From positions 745,676-809,675 of the forward strand of contig CM041104.1 of assembly GCA_023079485.1 (NCBI GenBank): a stretch of DNA of 64,000 nt. Direction: 5' to 3'. Position 1 is the stretch's first letter, and each line of letters begins with the position of its first letter. The notes below the pieces were generated by a model that worked only from the letters and a program-made list of their open reading frames with translations, was not told the DNA's origin and did no database searches. Positions 1 to 12,630 of this stretch are shown piece by piece. A program made the translations under genes and the position numbers. This DNA comes from Archilochus colubris (taxonomy: Eukaryota > Chordata > Aves > Apodiformes > Trochilidae).

Positions 1-129
1 TGAAGTTAGCCTAAAATTAAATGAAGTGGTACAATCTCCCAAACCAAAACTGCAAGTATAATTACCAACCAAGGTTTTTTTTGGGTTTTTTGTTTTTTTT
101 TTATCTCTGTATGAAACACCAGTGCACCA
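1..129. other. Left edge, left of a CR1 insertion
   Basis: No gene or repeat recognised apart from a T-rich run at about 77-102. It could be a continuation of the endogenous retrovirus, because the CR1 at 130-650 seems to have inserted into that element or right beside it. I could not match it to any retroviral domain. Confidence 0.3.
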
Positions 130-650
130 TAGAATCATAGAATTGGCTGGGTTGGAAGGGACCTCAGAGATCCTCAAGTCCAACCCTTGATCCGCTCCCC
201 CCATGGTTCCCAGCCCATGGCACTCAGTGCCACATCCAGGCTCTTTGGAAATATCTCCAGACACGGAGAATCCACTACTTCCCTGGGCAGCCCATTCCAA
301 GGGCTGATCACCCTCTCCAGAAAGAAATTCTTTCTAATATCTAACCTAAACCTCCCCTGGCACAACTTGAGACCCTTTGTGCCCTCTTGTCTTGTTGAAA
401 GTCTTCTGGCAAAAGAGCCCAACCCCCCCCTGGCTCCAACCTCCTTTCAGGGAGTTGGAGAGAGTGATGAGGTCTCCCCTGAGCCTCCTCTTCTCCAGCC
501 TCAACACCCCCAGCTCTCTCAGCCTCTCCTCATAGGGTCTGTGCCCGAGTCCCTTCACCAGCCTGGTTGCCTCCTTTGGACCTGCTCCAGGACCTCGATA
601 TCCTTCCTGAGCTGAGGGGCCCAGAACTGGACACAGGACTCGAGGTGCCA
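130..650 (-). mobile_element. CR1 LINE, 3' fragment
   Basis: The plus-strand text opens with the reverse complement of the CR1 3' end (two copies of the ATTCTATG repeat, then the conserved CCAACCCAGCCAATTC block). It continues through the CR1 C-terminal coding and 3' untranslated segment, so the element is on the minus strand and truncated at its 5' end near 650. A 7-bp word, TGCACCA, occurs at both edges (123-129 and 651-657) and could be a target-site duplication. It lies immediately beyond the capsid-like part of the retroviral gag at 694-1089. It is one of the younger-looking copies in the window. Confidence 0.93.
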
Positions 651-693
651 TGCACCACAATCAATATTGAGGACCACATTGCAATGCTGGTCC

Positions 694-2450
694 TTAAGCA
701 GCTTTATCTGCTTCTAGCATTCTCTCAGAAGCTTCTAACAACTGGGCTGCTGTAGCACCTTTTGGGAGTAGTCCTAATGCACATTTAGTTTTTTCATTAG
801 CCTTGTCATACGCTGACATATCAAAAAATTCTGTTTTCATCTCTTCTGACAAATCCAGATGTGATGTTATCACTGAATAGAAGCCATCCACAAATTCTGC
901 ATACAGCTCTGCTCCCCCCTGTTTAATATTTGTAAAAGAGGGGGTTGCTTGTGCAGGATCATGCACAGTTTGCAAAGCTTTATACTCCAATTCTTGTGAA
1001 AGTTGTAACACTTCAGTTGAAGCCATGTCTGCAAATCTGCACGTACAAAAGGACAAGTAACCTGTGTGCTTGCACTCCGTGTAATGCATCGGTGTTCTGT
1101 CTAGGAATCACAGCTGCATTTTCACACAGCATTTACCATTTTTGGTGAAATTGCAATTGTTGAGAAGGAGCTAACAGAGTATCAATGAGCATTTTTGTGT
1201 CATATGGCATCAACAATTGAACAGTAAAAAGATGTTGCAAAAGAGATTGAGCAAATGACTCAAACCGATTTCAAACCGTACTGTGTGATGGCAGCTTTGG
1301 CTTCTTTTATCATTTTCCAATCTAATACAACCCATTGACCTCCTCATCCTGGTCCCACAATCACTGGAAAACCATCAGACTCATATTGGGAACCATTTCT
1401 CCTTCAACTATAGCATTTTGAATAATTCCCTTCCATCTAGTTACTGGATACACACTCCCACCCACCCCCCCCCATCACCCTCCCCTCCCCATGCTGGATC
1501 TGGAAGAGGTGGAGCAGTGGGTGTTAAAGGGTTAAGGGAAGTAGGAGCAGGAATAGGGAACAGATCAGGGGGTAAAACTGGATTAGTGCCCCCGGGTTAT
1601 TTGCAATGTTCCCCAGAGCAAAACTAGGGTTTTTTTCAGGGGTATACTCATCCTTGGTCTCCAGTTCTTTCAGTTTCTTCAGCAGTTCCCTTCGTTGCTG
1701 TCTCCGAGTCCCAGTTCCTTCCTTGGTTGTTGCTCTATAGCAGGCACTGATGGTGTTGACAGGTGAAGCAGAGGATTAATTGGTGGCACCTGTGTTCTCT
1801 GGCTTCTCTCCCTCTGGGTCCTCCGATGATCTGGTGGTGTTTTAGGTAGCTTTTGGTTTTGCTTCTCGGCCCCATTTTTACTTTTCATCCAAACCCCAGG
1901 GTCAAATGGCACAGCTGGCTGAGCTTGATTCAGTACAGCCCCTGCAGGTGCTGGTGGGGATATTTTAGGTGTCTCAAATAACTGTTTAGAGGTCAAGTCC
2001 ATATTTTGAGCATTCATCAGTACTGGTAGATCAGGCACTAAGGCAGCAAACGCTGAGGCTGCTGCTGCCCTCTCACTTTTCATTTCTTTTCATGTGTCTC
2101 CAATCAGTCTCCACAACATGGCTAATTTTCCAGCCTCCTTACATCCTTTGCTAATTTCATCCCATCGGGACTTCCCAATTTCTTCCCACCTTTCCAGCTC
2201 GACAGCCACACCAACAGTGGGATCAGGGCTCTCTCTTTAGCCCCCTTGATCAGCTCATGGAGCTGTTTTGAATTACTAGGAACCCCTCTCATAGAGAGTA
2301 CAATGAGATCGCTGCTTCCCTTTCCATATCTCAGTCGGGAAGTTGAACTCACCAGCACTCGGAGGGCAGCTGCTCCCTGTTTTTTATCAACCCTCTTTAG
2401 TGCCACCACCCTTTCCTCCTCACAGAGAGTCAGGTCCACGTCGGGGTCAC
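694..2450 (-). pseudogene. gag: Endogenous retrovirus gag, degenerate (matrix to capsid)
   Basis: On the minus strand, downstream of the LTR and primer-binding site, three open segments follow in gag order. 2481-2122 is leader plus a matrix-like region. 2083-1679 is a proline-rich linker-like region with many PP and AP pairs. 1089-694 is a capsid C-terminal region with a recognisable major homology region (QGxxExYxxFV pattern, about 875-930). The stretch 1678-1090 also reads as capsid-like sequence but is interrupted by stops and frame changes. Gag is the structural polyprotein that assembles retroviral particles. This copy cannot make it, because the frame is broken between segments and stops just before the CR1. 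No protease, reverse transcriptase or envelope sequence is visible. The affinity is avian class II (alpha/beta-like) ERV, from the capsid wording and the tRNA-Trp primer site; the exact family is not determined. Confidence 0.82.
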
Positions 2451-2462
2451 TCTTGTAGCCGC

Positions 2463-2480
2463 ATCGCGTCGGGGTCACCA
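2463..2480 (-). promoter_or_regulatory. Retroviral primer-binding site, tRNA-Trp type
   Basis: Read on the minus strand, these 18 bases begin TGGTGACCCCGACG and differ by about one base from the primer-binding site of avian alpharetroviruses, which is complementary to the 3' end of tRNA-Trp. It lies two bases inside the LTR end, the normal spacing. It fixes the orientation of the element and identifies the flanking 2483-2845 block as the 5' LTR. Confidence 0.88.
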
Positions 2481-2482
2481 CT

Positions 2483-2845
2483 TGTAGGAAGGTGCGGGCT
2501 CACGGTTAGCTGTTCACACACCTGATGTTGGTTGCCATAGGGTGCTGCTCATCATCCTTGTCCTGCTTTGCTGTCTGCAGGCATCCTGTTTGCAACTTTT
2601 ATCTGCCATAACTTTCTTCTTCTCAGGTGCTGAGAACTGGTTAAATACAACTGTTTATGTGCTGTCTATGCGATGCTTTCCCAGCCTGTTATTCTTCTTT
2701 CTGCTGCCAACTCCCTTATCTTTCTGCACATAGCTGATCTTTTAATAACCTTGCAGCTGGGCCTCAAGGCCCTCAGCTCACTCTGGCTAACACTAATTAG
2801 TCAGGATTGTTCACATGTCCCTTTTCTTCCAAAAAACTCCCAACA
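2483..2845 (-). repeat. 5' LTR of the endogenous retrovirus
   Basis: This 363-bp block lies between the primer-binding site and unrelated GA-rich sequence. On the minus strand it starts TGTTGGGAG and ends CCTACA, so it has TG...CA termini with a short imperfect inverted repeat (TGTTGG / CCTACA). The U3, R and U5 limits and poly(A) signal could not be assigned with confidence. The outer boundary (2845) is inferred from the terminal dinucleotide and the sudden composition change. The matching 3' LTR is not in the window, so the target-site duplication cannot be tested. Confidence 0.75.
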
Positions 2846-2970
2846 AAAGAAGAAATAAAAAAGGAAAAAGAGCAAAGAAAAAAATGAAAAAGAGAGAAGG
2901 AGAAGGAGGAGAAAGAGAGGGACAGAGGGAGAGAGAGAGAAAGACAAAGGGAAAGAGATGAGACACATTT
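2846..2970. repeat. GA-rich low-complexity tract
   Basis: About 125 bases of almost pure purine on the plus strand (AAAAAG, GAGAGA and GGAGAAAG runs) directly abutting the outer end of the LTR. No coding content. It is either the genomic target into which the retrovirus inserted or later slippage growth. Confidence 0.85.
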
Positions 2971-3424
2971 TTCTGTAATGATCACAGAGCCCATCAGATT
3001 AGGAAATCAAATAAATTGTTGGCCAGAAAGGAGAAGGCAGAGAAAATTTCTGGGACCTTATAAACAAACAGGGGAAAGCAATCCAGCTGCCAAGGTTCTT
3101 CTACTTCCCTAATCCCTTGTCAGTTCCTGTCTCCACACCTAATTTTCAAGGTCTGCCATCTGGTCCTGGCTCTGCCTCAGTAGCTTCATACATGAGAGCT
3201 GTGAATGAAAATGACATTTCTGTTTCTAATTTACATCACTTTCTGCCTGCAAATCTGAGAACCCGATGTGTAGAACTGGGCCCTTTGCTCATCAAGGTTT
3301 GATGGAAGGGTCTTGGCACTCCAGCTCAACAGTGCTTCCCACGGGATTCATCCAGGACCCAGCCAAGGCAGACTCAGGTTTGAACCCATTCCCTGCTCAC
3401 CTTCCTCATCACCCTTTAACATGG
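2971..3424. other. Unassigned intergenic sequence
   Basis: No repeat family, conserved exon or RNA gene recognised. The open frames here are short and have no family resemblance. Confidence 0.4.
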
Positions 3425-3836
3425 GCCAAGAAGATGCTCAGAGGGCTGGAGCAGCTCTGGAGCCAGGCTGAGAGTTGGGGGTGCTCAACCTGGAGAAGAG
3501 AAGGGAGCAATGGGGAGACCTTAGAGCACCTTCCAGTGCCTGAAGGGGCTCCAGGAAAGCTGGGGAGGAACATTTTAGCAGGGTGAGGGGGAACTGTTTT
3601 TAATGTTTAACTGTTTTAAAGAGGAGAGTTTTAGACTAGATATTAAGAAAATATTTTTTACCATGGGGGTGGGGAGACACTGTCAAAGTCCCATCCCTGG
3701 AAACACCCCAGGGCAGGCTGGATGGGGCTCTGAGCAGCCTGACCTTGCTGCAGATGTCCTGGGGACTGTAGGGAGCTTGGACTAGAGGATCTTTAGAGGC
3801 CCTTTCTCTCAAAATATCCTGTGATTCTATGGATCT
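3425..3836 (+). mobile_element. CR1 LINE, 3' fragment
   Basis: This plus-strand CR1 runs from the 'feature-rich' C-terminal coding portion (GAGCAGCTCTGGAGCCAGGCTG, then CCTGAAGGGGCTCCAGGAAAGC) to a decayed 3' end at TGTGATTCTATGG. It is more diverged than the 130-650 copy and shares a block (about 3475-3570) closely with the CR1 at 43738-44135, so those two belong to one subfamily. Confidence 0.85.
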
Positions 3837-5555
3837 AGGGCAAGAATGGCCTTTGATGCTCAGTACAGAACCAGGGTGCTCCTGGGGCGCTGTGGGGGAC
3901 ACCCTTGGTGGGAAGCAGCAGCAGCAGAACCACCCCTGGCTGCTTGAGGTCTCTTAGGGCTGGGGCTTTTTAGTCAGCACAGCTCTGCTGGTTGGGGTTC
4001 TGCCTGGTATGGCTTCTTTGGGCAATCTTGAACAATTTCATTTAGATTGGAGACAAGTTACTTGTTGGGCAAAACTTTTTCCATCTTTTGTTGAGCTTTT
4101 ATCTACAAAGAATTTCTTGCTTGAGGTGCAGGACAGGAACAAAAAAACCCCAACCCCAAATCTGGCAAATGTGCCTCTAATTGTATGTATTTGAAATTGA
4201 GAAGAGGGAGGAAGTAATTATGTACCCAGCCTCATAGTTCATCCTGGGAGAGTTAATCAATTTAAACTCAAATTAGTCCACTGCAATCAGGGTATAGAGA
4301 AGCTCCAGTGCAGGTTGGCTCCCCTGTTTTCAATGCCTTCATTCTGGTGTGACTCCTGGGACTGACAGGACCCTGCCCTTTTGAGGGTCTTGTTACCCAG
4401 TTCTAAACATAAAGGCTTTGATTTTGTCTTCCAGAATTCCTTTTCATCAGTGGAATTCTGCTTCACTTCAGAGAGCACAGGAAGACACCAGGGATCAGTT
4501 ATCCAGTGGGGCTTCCTGAGACAGGAGGGAATGGCAGGAGCTGGGACTGGGCTTAAAAATAGGTAGGACTTGAGTATTTGCCAGCATGAGATGATGGCAT
4601 TGCAGGGGCTGGAAGTTTTTTGGTTTTTTTTTTTTAAAAAGGGAGAAACTGAAAAATTGCAAAAGGTGAAACAAATATCCTAAACTTAACATAACAACCA
4701 ACAAGTACTTACTGCCCCATCCTCCTTATTCACTCTACAAGGGTCAGGGCAATAATCTTGAACTTCTTCCCTCCTGTGAGGGGGTTGGGTTCTCTAAGAA
4801 AGCCAAGCACATCCACAGGGATGGATTTCTGCTGCTGCCTTCCCCTCGGTGCTGCTCTTCCCTGTGAGCATGGTTGGAGAGCTGAAAGCAGCACCCAGTA
4901 ACTCACCTTGTTTGCAGCCTTCTTGGACTCTCAGGACCTTTCCACCCCCATTTCCCAGTGAGCACCAACCAGCATCACCCCCACTGCTGGGATCCCCCTG
5001 CAGCAGCCCCGTGACACTTGGGATGGTTCTGCAAAAAACTTCAAGTTTTGGGGTTCACAGGTTTGCAGAGGACCCCCTGGTGCAGGCATGTTTTGCACCA
5101 CCACTGCTCTGAAGGTGACTGGAAAAGCCCCTGCAGACACAGCCCTCCCAGCTAAACCTGCTCCCAGGCGTTTTATTTCATTTTCTACCAGCCAGGTCTT
5201 TTCCCAACTTACTTTGAAACCCATTTCCACAACTACAGCTCACAAGAGTTTAATTCACTTTTTGACTTCTATTTGAGTGGCCATGAAAAGCTACACCTAC
5301 ATCTTAAACATGAGATTGGGATTTTTTTTTTTCCCCCTGCATCCAGATGATGCAAATATAACAGAGCTGGGTGCTGAGAACACCCTGGTGAGCCTGAGCA
5401 GGAACACTCCTGCTGTCCTTGTACCCACATTGCTTGGGGGTACAGCAAGAAATGCATCTGCTAAGTTTAATCCACTTTGCCCCAGTCACTCTGACACCTT
5501 GGGTTACCAGCCTTTCTTGGTTGGTTGGTTTGGTTTTGCTATAACAGGTGTTATT
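3837..5555. other. Unassigned intergenic or intronic sequence
   Basis: Mixed-composition DNA with short T or A runs (for example 4618-4640 and 5325-5336). I see no convincing exon, RNA gene or repeat. Open frames are under 141 codons and overlap on opposite strands, as expected by chance. Confidence 0.4.
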
Positions 5556-6105
5556 TAGAATCATAGAATTGGCTGGGTTGGAAGGGACCTCAGAGATCAT
5601 CGAGTCCAACCCTTGATCCACTCCCCTCGTGGTTCCCAGCCCATGGCACTCAGTGCCACATCCAGGCTCTTTGGAAAGATCTCCAGACACGGAGAATCCA
5701 CTACTTCCCTGGGCAGCCCATTCCAATGCCTGATCACCCTCTCCAGAAAGAAGTTCTTTCTAATCTCCAACCTAAACCTCCCCTGGCACAACTTGAGACC
5801 CTGCCCTCTTGTCTTGCTGAGAGTTGCCTGGGAAAAGAGCCCAACCCCCCCCTGGCTCCAACCTCCTTTCAGGGGGTTGGAGAGAGTGATGAGGTCTCCC
5901 CTGAGCCTCCTCTTCTCCAGCCTCAACACCCCCAGCTCCCTCAGCCTCTCCTCATAGGATCTGTGCTCGAGTCCCTTCACCAGCCTGGTTGCCTCCTTTG
6001 GACCTGCTCCAGCACCTCAATCTCCTTCCTGAACTGAGGGGCCCAGAACTGGACACAGGACTCGAGGTGTGGCCTCACCAGGGCTGAGTATAGGGGCAGA
6101 TTGGC
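5556..6105 (-). mobile_element. CR1 LINE, 3' fragment
   Basis: Minus-strand CR1. The 3' end is at 5556 (AGAATCATAGAATTGGCTGGG in plus orientation) and the 5' truncation is near 6105, after the GGCCTCACCAGGGCTGAG segment. It is very similar to the copies at 130-650 and 19868-20160, including the AATTGG 3' variant, and so belongs to the same young subfamily. Confidence 0.94.
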
Positions 6106-9100
6106 CCATAGCAGCCTTTTATCCTATTAAAAAATAAATCCATTGATATAAATTCTTACAGTGGAAATTAAATTTGAATTATTATTAAGCAAACAAAAAT
6201 AAAAAGGGGTCAGCTGGTGAGCTTTGCCTTCTGCTTTCAGGATGTGCCAAACAGGATCCTTGTGGCACTGAACATCTGCTCCTTGCTCTAACACACATCT
6301 GTGGGGGCTCCCGGATTTCCACTGTGGCCAGGGGCATTTTGACTTTCTTTGTGCCAGAGACTTAGGATGTTGGTCACTAAATTCAATATTCATATCTGAA
6401 GCCAATATGTACTCCAGAAGATCAAATTTCTTTGGATTTTGCTGCCCCTCTGGTGACAGACTGAAGGTTCTTGTGTCCCACTGAAGGGAGATGGGCAGCC
6501 AGGACCTGGAGGGGCACCCAGCAGCACCCTGAGCTCTTTGTGTGTTCCCAGTACTGGAGGGTACCCTGTGCTCCACAGGCACTGCTGAAACAGGGGATGT
6601 GCATCCCAACCCCAGAACTGCTCTGATGGAGGCCCCAGCCTCACCTTCCCTTTGTTTTATCCTGATGTCTGGAAAGGGATCAAGTAGGACACATCCAGAA
6701 GACTTCTCAGAGCCTCCCCAGCCCCCAGAGCTCATGTTTTCTGCCCTTGCAGACATTACTCTGCTCCTCCTTTTTACCAAATCACCCTCCTTTCCTGTCC
6801 TTCTCCAAGGAAGGTCCCAGGGCATTACAACAGCAAAGCTCACTTCTTTTCATTAGTTTTTTTGTTTGTTTGTTTTTTTATAGCTTTATTCATTATTTAA
6901 CAGCCTATTCCTGCCTGCCCCAGAGCACAGACTCATCCCCTGCTGCTCTCACATCTCCACACCTCACCACTAGGACACATTCCTGGGATCACACCATCCA
7001 CTAAACTCCTTCTAAATGCTGAACTTGTTTCAAATGCTGCCTGGTTATAAATCAGAGCCTGCCCAGCGCTAATTTAAAAGACCACAAACAGGAGCTTTCA
7101 ACCCCAAATATACTTCTGTGCTTTCATTAGCCTTGTGCTTCTCTACATTTTTTTTTTTCTTTTTCTTTCTTCTCTTCCTGCTCTGGTTTTTGAAGCTCAC
7201 ACAGCATACTGACCACATCTACAGTAGGACCTGCATTTAATTCAGCTTTTACAACTTCTGGGTTTGAAAGCAGCAGCTTTGCCTTGGCAGGGCCCTCTGG
7301 GTGGCTCACTGTCAAACTGCCCCCTCGCCCAGCAGAGGATACACCACGTGCATTTTGGCTTAAATGACTTATCTGCTAATCCAAAGCTTTTCATGGTTTG
7401 GGGATCAGCTCAGCAGTAAGCTGTCTCTTCTCTGAAAGTCTGGGTATTTGCCATTTTTTCTCATCTCTGCTGCTTTTCTTCCCTGGTGGCCTCTCATTCC
7501 AGCACCCACAGACACTAGTGCAGCTCTTTAGGTCCAAGTCTTCTGTTCTTAAAGAACTCCTACTTACCTCTCCTGCATGCTTTCATGGACCCTGATTTTC
7601 TTCTTTCAGTGTCCAAGCACCAGAACAAGGCCCTGAGAGCCATTTGGAGGGTCAGGTCTATTCCAAATTTCTCTCACATCATCCAGCTGCTCCCACTGCC
7701 TGGTGCAGCATCTGCCTCCCACAGGAGCATCCTGCAGCTTGTGAACAACCTCTGCAGCCTTTCACCCGAGGTAAAGGACTGCAAACCAGACAAGCAGATT
7801 CCTTGTTGCTTTGTCTTTCGTGAGCCTTGAACAAGTTTTGGTGTGTCTTTCCTATGCCTCTTTAGAGAAGTGGTAAATTCATGTTCCATCCTCTTCCCTG
7901 TGCCCTCTCTGGGGCTCTACCTCTCAGTTCCTTCAGTTCTTGGAGGTTTATTTGGTGCTTTTACCTCTCACCCTATTCTTCCACCTTCCATGCCAAGGAC
8001 CATGACTGCTGAAGTTATGAATAACTTAGTTTTAAAACGCAGACGTGCACCCAGCCCAACACCCAGCCCACGCCTGCTCCAACCTCCCCCAGTGCAACCT
8101 TTTCCCTTCCTTGCTTCCAACTCCTGGGAGGGTTTCCTGGACCCTCCAGGAAGAGAGGTGGAGAACAGCATCAAAACAGTGGGTAAAATTCACAACACAT
8201 TCCCAGCAGGAAAGGATCCTTGGCTAGACAGCAATCTTCAGAAATGCAGGTTGTCAGGTTTGACTTCATGCCAAACTTGGTTGTGTCCATCAGCAGAGGA
8301 TGGGGATCCTCAGCCCAGGTCAGCCCCTGACAACCCCCATGCACTTCAGGAGTCCTTTGATGAGGCCTCAGAATAACAGCAACCTTCCCCTCCTAAAAAT
8401 CCCACAGTTCTCTGGAGCATTACCAGGTCACTGCACCAGCCCAGACCCCCAGCAAGGTTGCCAGTTCCAGGTTTAGGCACTGATGGACCCTGAGCTCTGC
8501 AGCCCTGAGCTCACAGGGGATCCTCATGCAGGGTCCCTTTCCTGGCAGGAATTCTGAACCCCCAGATGATGTCCTGGTGGTGCCACAGCTGCCTGGGGAT
8601 GCAATCCCTGCACTTGGTGCTGCAGAACCTCTCCAGAACCAGCACCCAGCTGCTGAATTCTGCATCCTCTCCTCTGCCACGTGTCCCTCTGTAAGGTGGC
8701 ACATGGAACCAGCTGTGGTGGGGGTAACTAATTTAGCCATGCTGGCACCTAAAAATACACTCCAGAGGAGGTGAGAAAGGCCAGCCAAGCTCTTCCACAA
8801 ATCACTGGGACTGAATGTATGAATCAACCAAGAACCAGCAAGGACAGCAGGAACTAGAACAAAAGCAGAGCCTAATTTCCTACCAGACCAGCCCAGGGTG
8901 GACTTTGTCTGTTCAGACTGGGAAAGCCAACATTTTCATCTGTGGTAAAGACAAATCCCAAGCAAAGACACCTAAATCCACAACTGGCCAATAACCTCAA
9001 GATATGAGGTCAACCTCTGGTATCCTTTTGTCCCCATCTGGTGCACACCTGGAAACAGCGGTGTCTGCACTTACAGATAGAGCCCATGGGCCTTTTTAGT

Positions 9101-12100
9101 TCAAAGTCAGCCTTATAAAAATGTCATTTGCACCCTTCGTTTGAAATAGCTTCATTTCTAAAGGAAGAGCAAAGCAGGGCAGGTGGTGTTATCACTAACA
9201 GACTTGCATGGCTCTAGAATGAGCAGCAGGACTGATCACACATTGAGTGGTTCCATCCCATGCTGTCCCAGAAGAACAGGTACAGCAGGGGAGCTGCTTG
9301 GGGTTGATTCCCTTTGTCCCAGTCCAGAATTCTCATCATTTTATATTTTGTTTGTGAGGAAAAATTGTTTGTCTGCACCAGAAACTGCAGAGCAACCAAC
9401 TTGAGTTAAAGGGATTTAAGGGAAAGCATCCAGGTAGGGACTGGGTTTAGGAAGAGGTAAATAATGAGGCAAATGAGAGAAACAACGCAAACAGTGACGG
9501 ATTGATTGCTCTTAACTTCATGAACAACAAAGTGTGTCCTTAATGACTTAATTAGCAAAAGATAAGAAAAAAGGGGATATGGGGAAAAGAGCCTTTAGAA
9601 GAGGAAGTACCTGGGGACAAAACCTGGCTATGCAATTTTAGGAAAAGAGAAAAAGGGAACAGAGTTTCACAGTATTACCCTCCAAACATGCTCCTGCTGC
9701 TTTCTTTTCTTCTTCTTTTGCTTTCCATCCTGTTTATCTGTCTGTTGTCCATCCTTGTCCATCTTTTCCCAACCTTGTCCAACAAAAGGGAATCTTTGTC
9801 CACTGTTCTCAGTCTGTGCCAGGTGTAGCTTTGCACCATCTGATTTTTTTTCCCCTCTCTATCTCCTACTTAAAATGGTTGTTTATCTTTGAAAAAAAGC
9901 CCTTGAAGAAGTAGAAGTGTGACAGAGAAATAGCCAAGAGTGGCATTCACTGGAATCAGCCGTTTCATAGCCAGCTTGTAACACTTATTTTTTGTCTCAA
10001 GAGGCATTTTAATAATTTACTGGTTGATGTTCACCACATTTCAGCCCATGGCTCTTGAGTCAGCAGACATATCCCAAATTTTGTGTTATTTTTATGCACT
10101 GCATGGCTCTTTCTGGGCTCTGTGCTCTTTGTCAGGAGGACCCAGCTCCAAGTTCTCCCATTGGGAGCAATGGGGTTGATCCTTTTACCTTATGCAGTGT
10201 TCCATCAGCTGCCTGATGCTCCCCTGGGATGTGCCAGGTCCCTTTCTGGCTGAAAAGTCAACAAATTTGACATGGGGGAAACAATCCTGTTACCACAACA
10301 CAGCCCAATTACCACACCCATCAAGCCTACAAATTGTACTTGTAATTTTTGCTGTTAACAATTCAATAAAATCCCATTTGTTTGCACTTTTTGAGGAGTA
10401 AAATTTCCTCCATCCGTGCTTTGAGATTCAGAAAAGCAGAGCAGCAGGAACAGACACGAAAGAGGAATGAGACCACAGTTTTCTTTTCCTATTTCTTCCA
10501 CCATTCTACATTCTCATCATCCTACAGCTGCTACAAGTCAAAATACAAATGTTTCAGTAGTCAAGTTCTCTTCTCAATACTTCTAGACTGGTTTTCTTGA
10601 AAAGTCTGAAGTTTCTTGAAGTTACCTTAACACCTGTGTTCTGGGCAGTTACATCCTTGTCTTAACAACCTCATATCCCCACCCTGTGCCTTTTTTTTTA
10701 ATAGCTGCAGGTATTTTCTTCATGACTCAGTAAAACCTTTGGGAAGCTCTTTTGTAGCATCCTCCCAGGAGGAATTTTGGCTTTGCTGGGCCCTGTTCCA
10801 AGGGCTGCAGAGGAGAGGGCACTGATGTGCATCCTCAGAGCAGGGACACCAGACTGAGCTCAGCATGGACAGACTGCTCCAGGGTACCCAGATACGTCCA
10901 TAACTCCTCACTCCTCCTTCCTGCGTCAGCTACAAGCATCCAAAGGCAACTGCAAGTCATTGAGGTCTCCTCCATAACTGAATTTCCAAATTGCTTTTGT
11001 GTACCCAACAATGTAAGCAAGACAAACCAGCACTAGATGACCCAGTGTGTCCCAACAGGCTCTGAAGAGGGAAAGAGCACAAGTGTTCAAAGACAGGCAG
11101 GAGTTCCAAGAGGCAGTACATTAAAATAACACTTAGGAAGAGGCTCTAGTTTTCACATTTCCTCTTAAAAGAGACCCAGCCTTTCCAATGAAAGGCATTA
11201 AAATCTTCTGCACCTCTTTAACTGTACCACTGAAAGGCCAAAGATGAGAACCAACAGCTCTGGGATTGGCATTACACACAGAAGTGGTTGGGTACAGTCA
11301 AGGTTATTTTAAAAAACTCTTGCAGTGAGTTTAGTGGAGACAGATTCTCAGTGGACTTCTCCCAGAAAATCTCTGTTGCTTTTAAAATCTGCCAAAACTG
11401 AGGAAAATAATGAACTGAACAAAGGGGCTTTGTCTTGTCCTCCCATACGTTGTCGTAAGAACACAGAGTTTCCTGAGGACATCAGCCCTAACCTTGTTCT
11501 GAGTTACTGCCATGGGGGACAGAAGATCTTGGGGACTTCCAACCACTGCCTGCTCTTGGGGGGGTCCTGGGTGAATGTCAGAGACTCTGAGGCTGCTGTG
11601 TCCCATTCAGAGCATCAGGGAACAACGAGGGTCCCAGCTGGGGTCCCCCTGTGCATTACCCACACTCTGAGTGTTGCTGCCCTCAATATTCAGTAGGAAC
11701 CCAGCAGGGCATCTGCTGCCTCTACCACTGCCAGACAGGCCATACACTGAGATGTCCAACACACTGGAATTTTAAACCATGTTCTAGCTGAAAATGTACA
11801 AATTGTGCTATAAAAAACACATTTTAAAAGCTAAGTAGAATAACATGTGAGTTCCTAATTACATGGCAACCAGCTCCTAAGTATCACAGCAGAAGAATGG
11901 TTTGGGATTCCAGTGTGACTGGGCAGAGCTGGGCTTATTCAATCATTTCTCTGTCAAATTATTTATTTTATGTGAAGACTATTTTTCTGACATTTAAACT
12001 GCATTTTATCCTACTGGACCTTAATTATCCCTTCATCATTTCTAAGTTGTTTCCCTTCATAATTCCTAAGTCAGACCAACTGACCATTATTTGCCTGGAG

Positions 12101-12411
12101 AATTTGCTGCCTCTTTATTTCAGATACTTTCTGTCCAGCTTGCAGTTCTGCTCGAGTCTGAGTCTTGCTTCTCCTGCCATTCAGTTTTGCTTTCTTTTTG
12201 TGGCTGGGATTTTTGGTTTTGTTATGAATTATTTTAAGGTACTTTAATCCATACTTTAATCCCTTTATCACACCTGCCCTTGCTCCTCAATAACACTGAA
12301 AATGCAAATTCTCCATTCAGTTCTCAGCCCATACCCAATGACACCATTCATCAAGCCTTCATCAGTGGGAAAAGTATTTTTTATTACTTTTACTTCATCA
12401 ACTTCAGGATA
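6106..12411. other. 6.3-kb stretch with no recognised gene
   Basis: I read both strands and found no domain, tRNA or repeat family that I can support. The longest open frame is 238 codons on the minus strand (6127-6843). It has no recognisable motif and its 3' part is AT-rich, so I treat it as a chance frame. Short T-tracts occur at 6856-6880 and 7148-7165. This is probably intergenic or intronic. Confidence 0.4.
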
Positions 12412-12630
12412 ATCACAGAACCCCAGACTGGTTTGGGTTGGGAGGGACCTTAAAGCTCCCCCAGTGCCACCCCTGCCATGCTCAGGGACACCTCCCACAG
12501 CCCAGGGTGCTCCAAGCCCCATCCAACCTGGGCTGGAACACTGCCAGGGATGGGGCATCTGCCACCAATCTGGACCAGTGTCCCACCACCCTCCCAGTGA
12601 GGAATCCCCAGCAGACACTGGAAGTGCTGC
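12412..12630 (-). mobile_element. CR1 LINE, short 3' fragment (older subfamily)
   Basis: Minus-strand CR1 fragment. In plus orientation the 3' end reads AATCACAGAACCCCAGACTGG, followed by the CTTAAAGCTCCCCCAGTGCC variant. That variant marks a different subfamily from the AATTGG copies and is shared with the fragments at 13526, 18197, 31086, 35050 and 43738. Confidence 0.85.

Noticed and set aside
187..615. Pairs of long frames (100-200 codons) on both strands at CR1 copies, with recurring residues such as [24 protein letters not shown]
   Set aside because: These are translations of CR1 C-terminal/3' sequence recurring at 5.6, 19.9, 23.2, 29.9, 40.2 and 45.3 kb, not host genes.
6127..6843. 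238-codon minus-strand open frame
   Set aside because: No recognisable domain, no splice or promoter context, the last third is AT-rich non-coding-like, and a shorter overlapping frame exists in another phase. Treated as chance, with residual doubt because of its length.
7843..8376. 177-codon plus-strand open frame
   Set aside because: No domain and no supporting context; composition as in the flanks.
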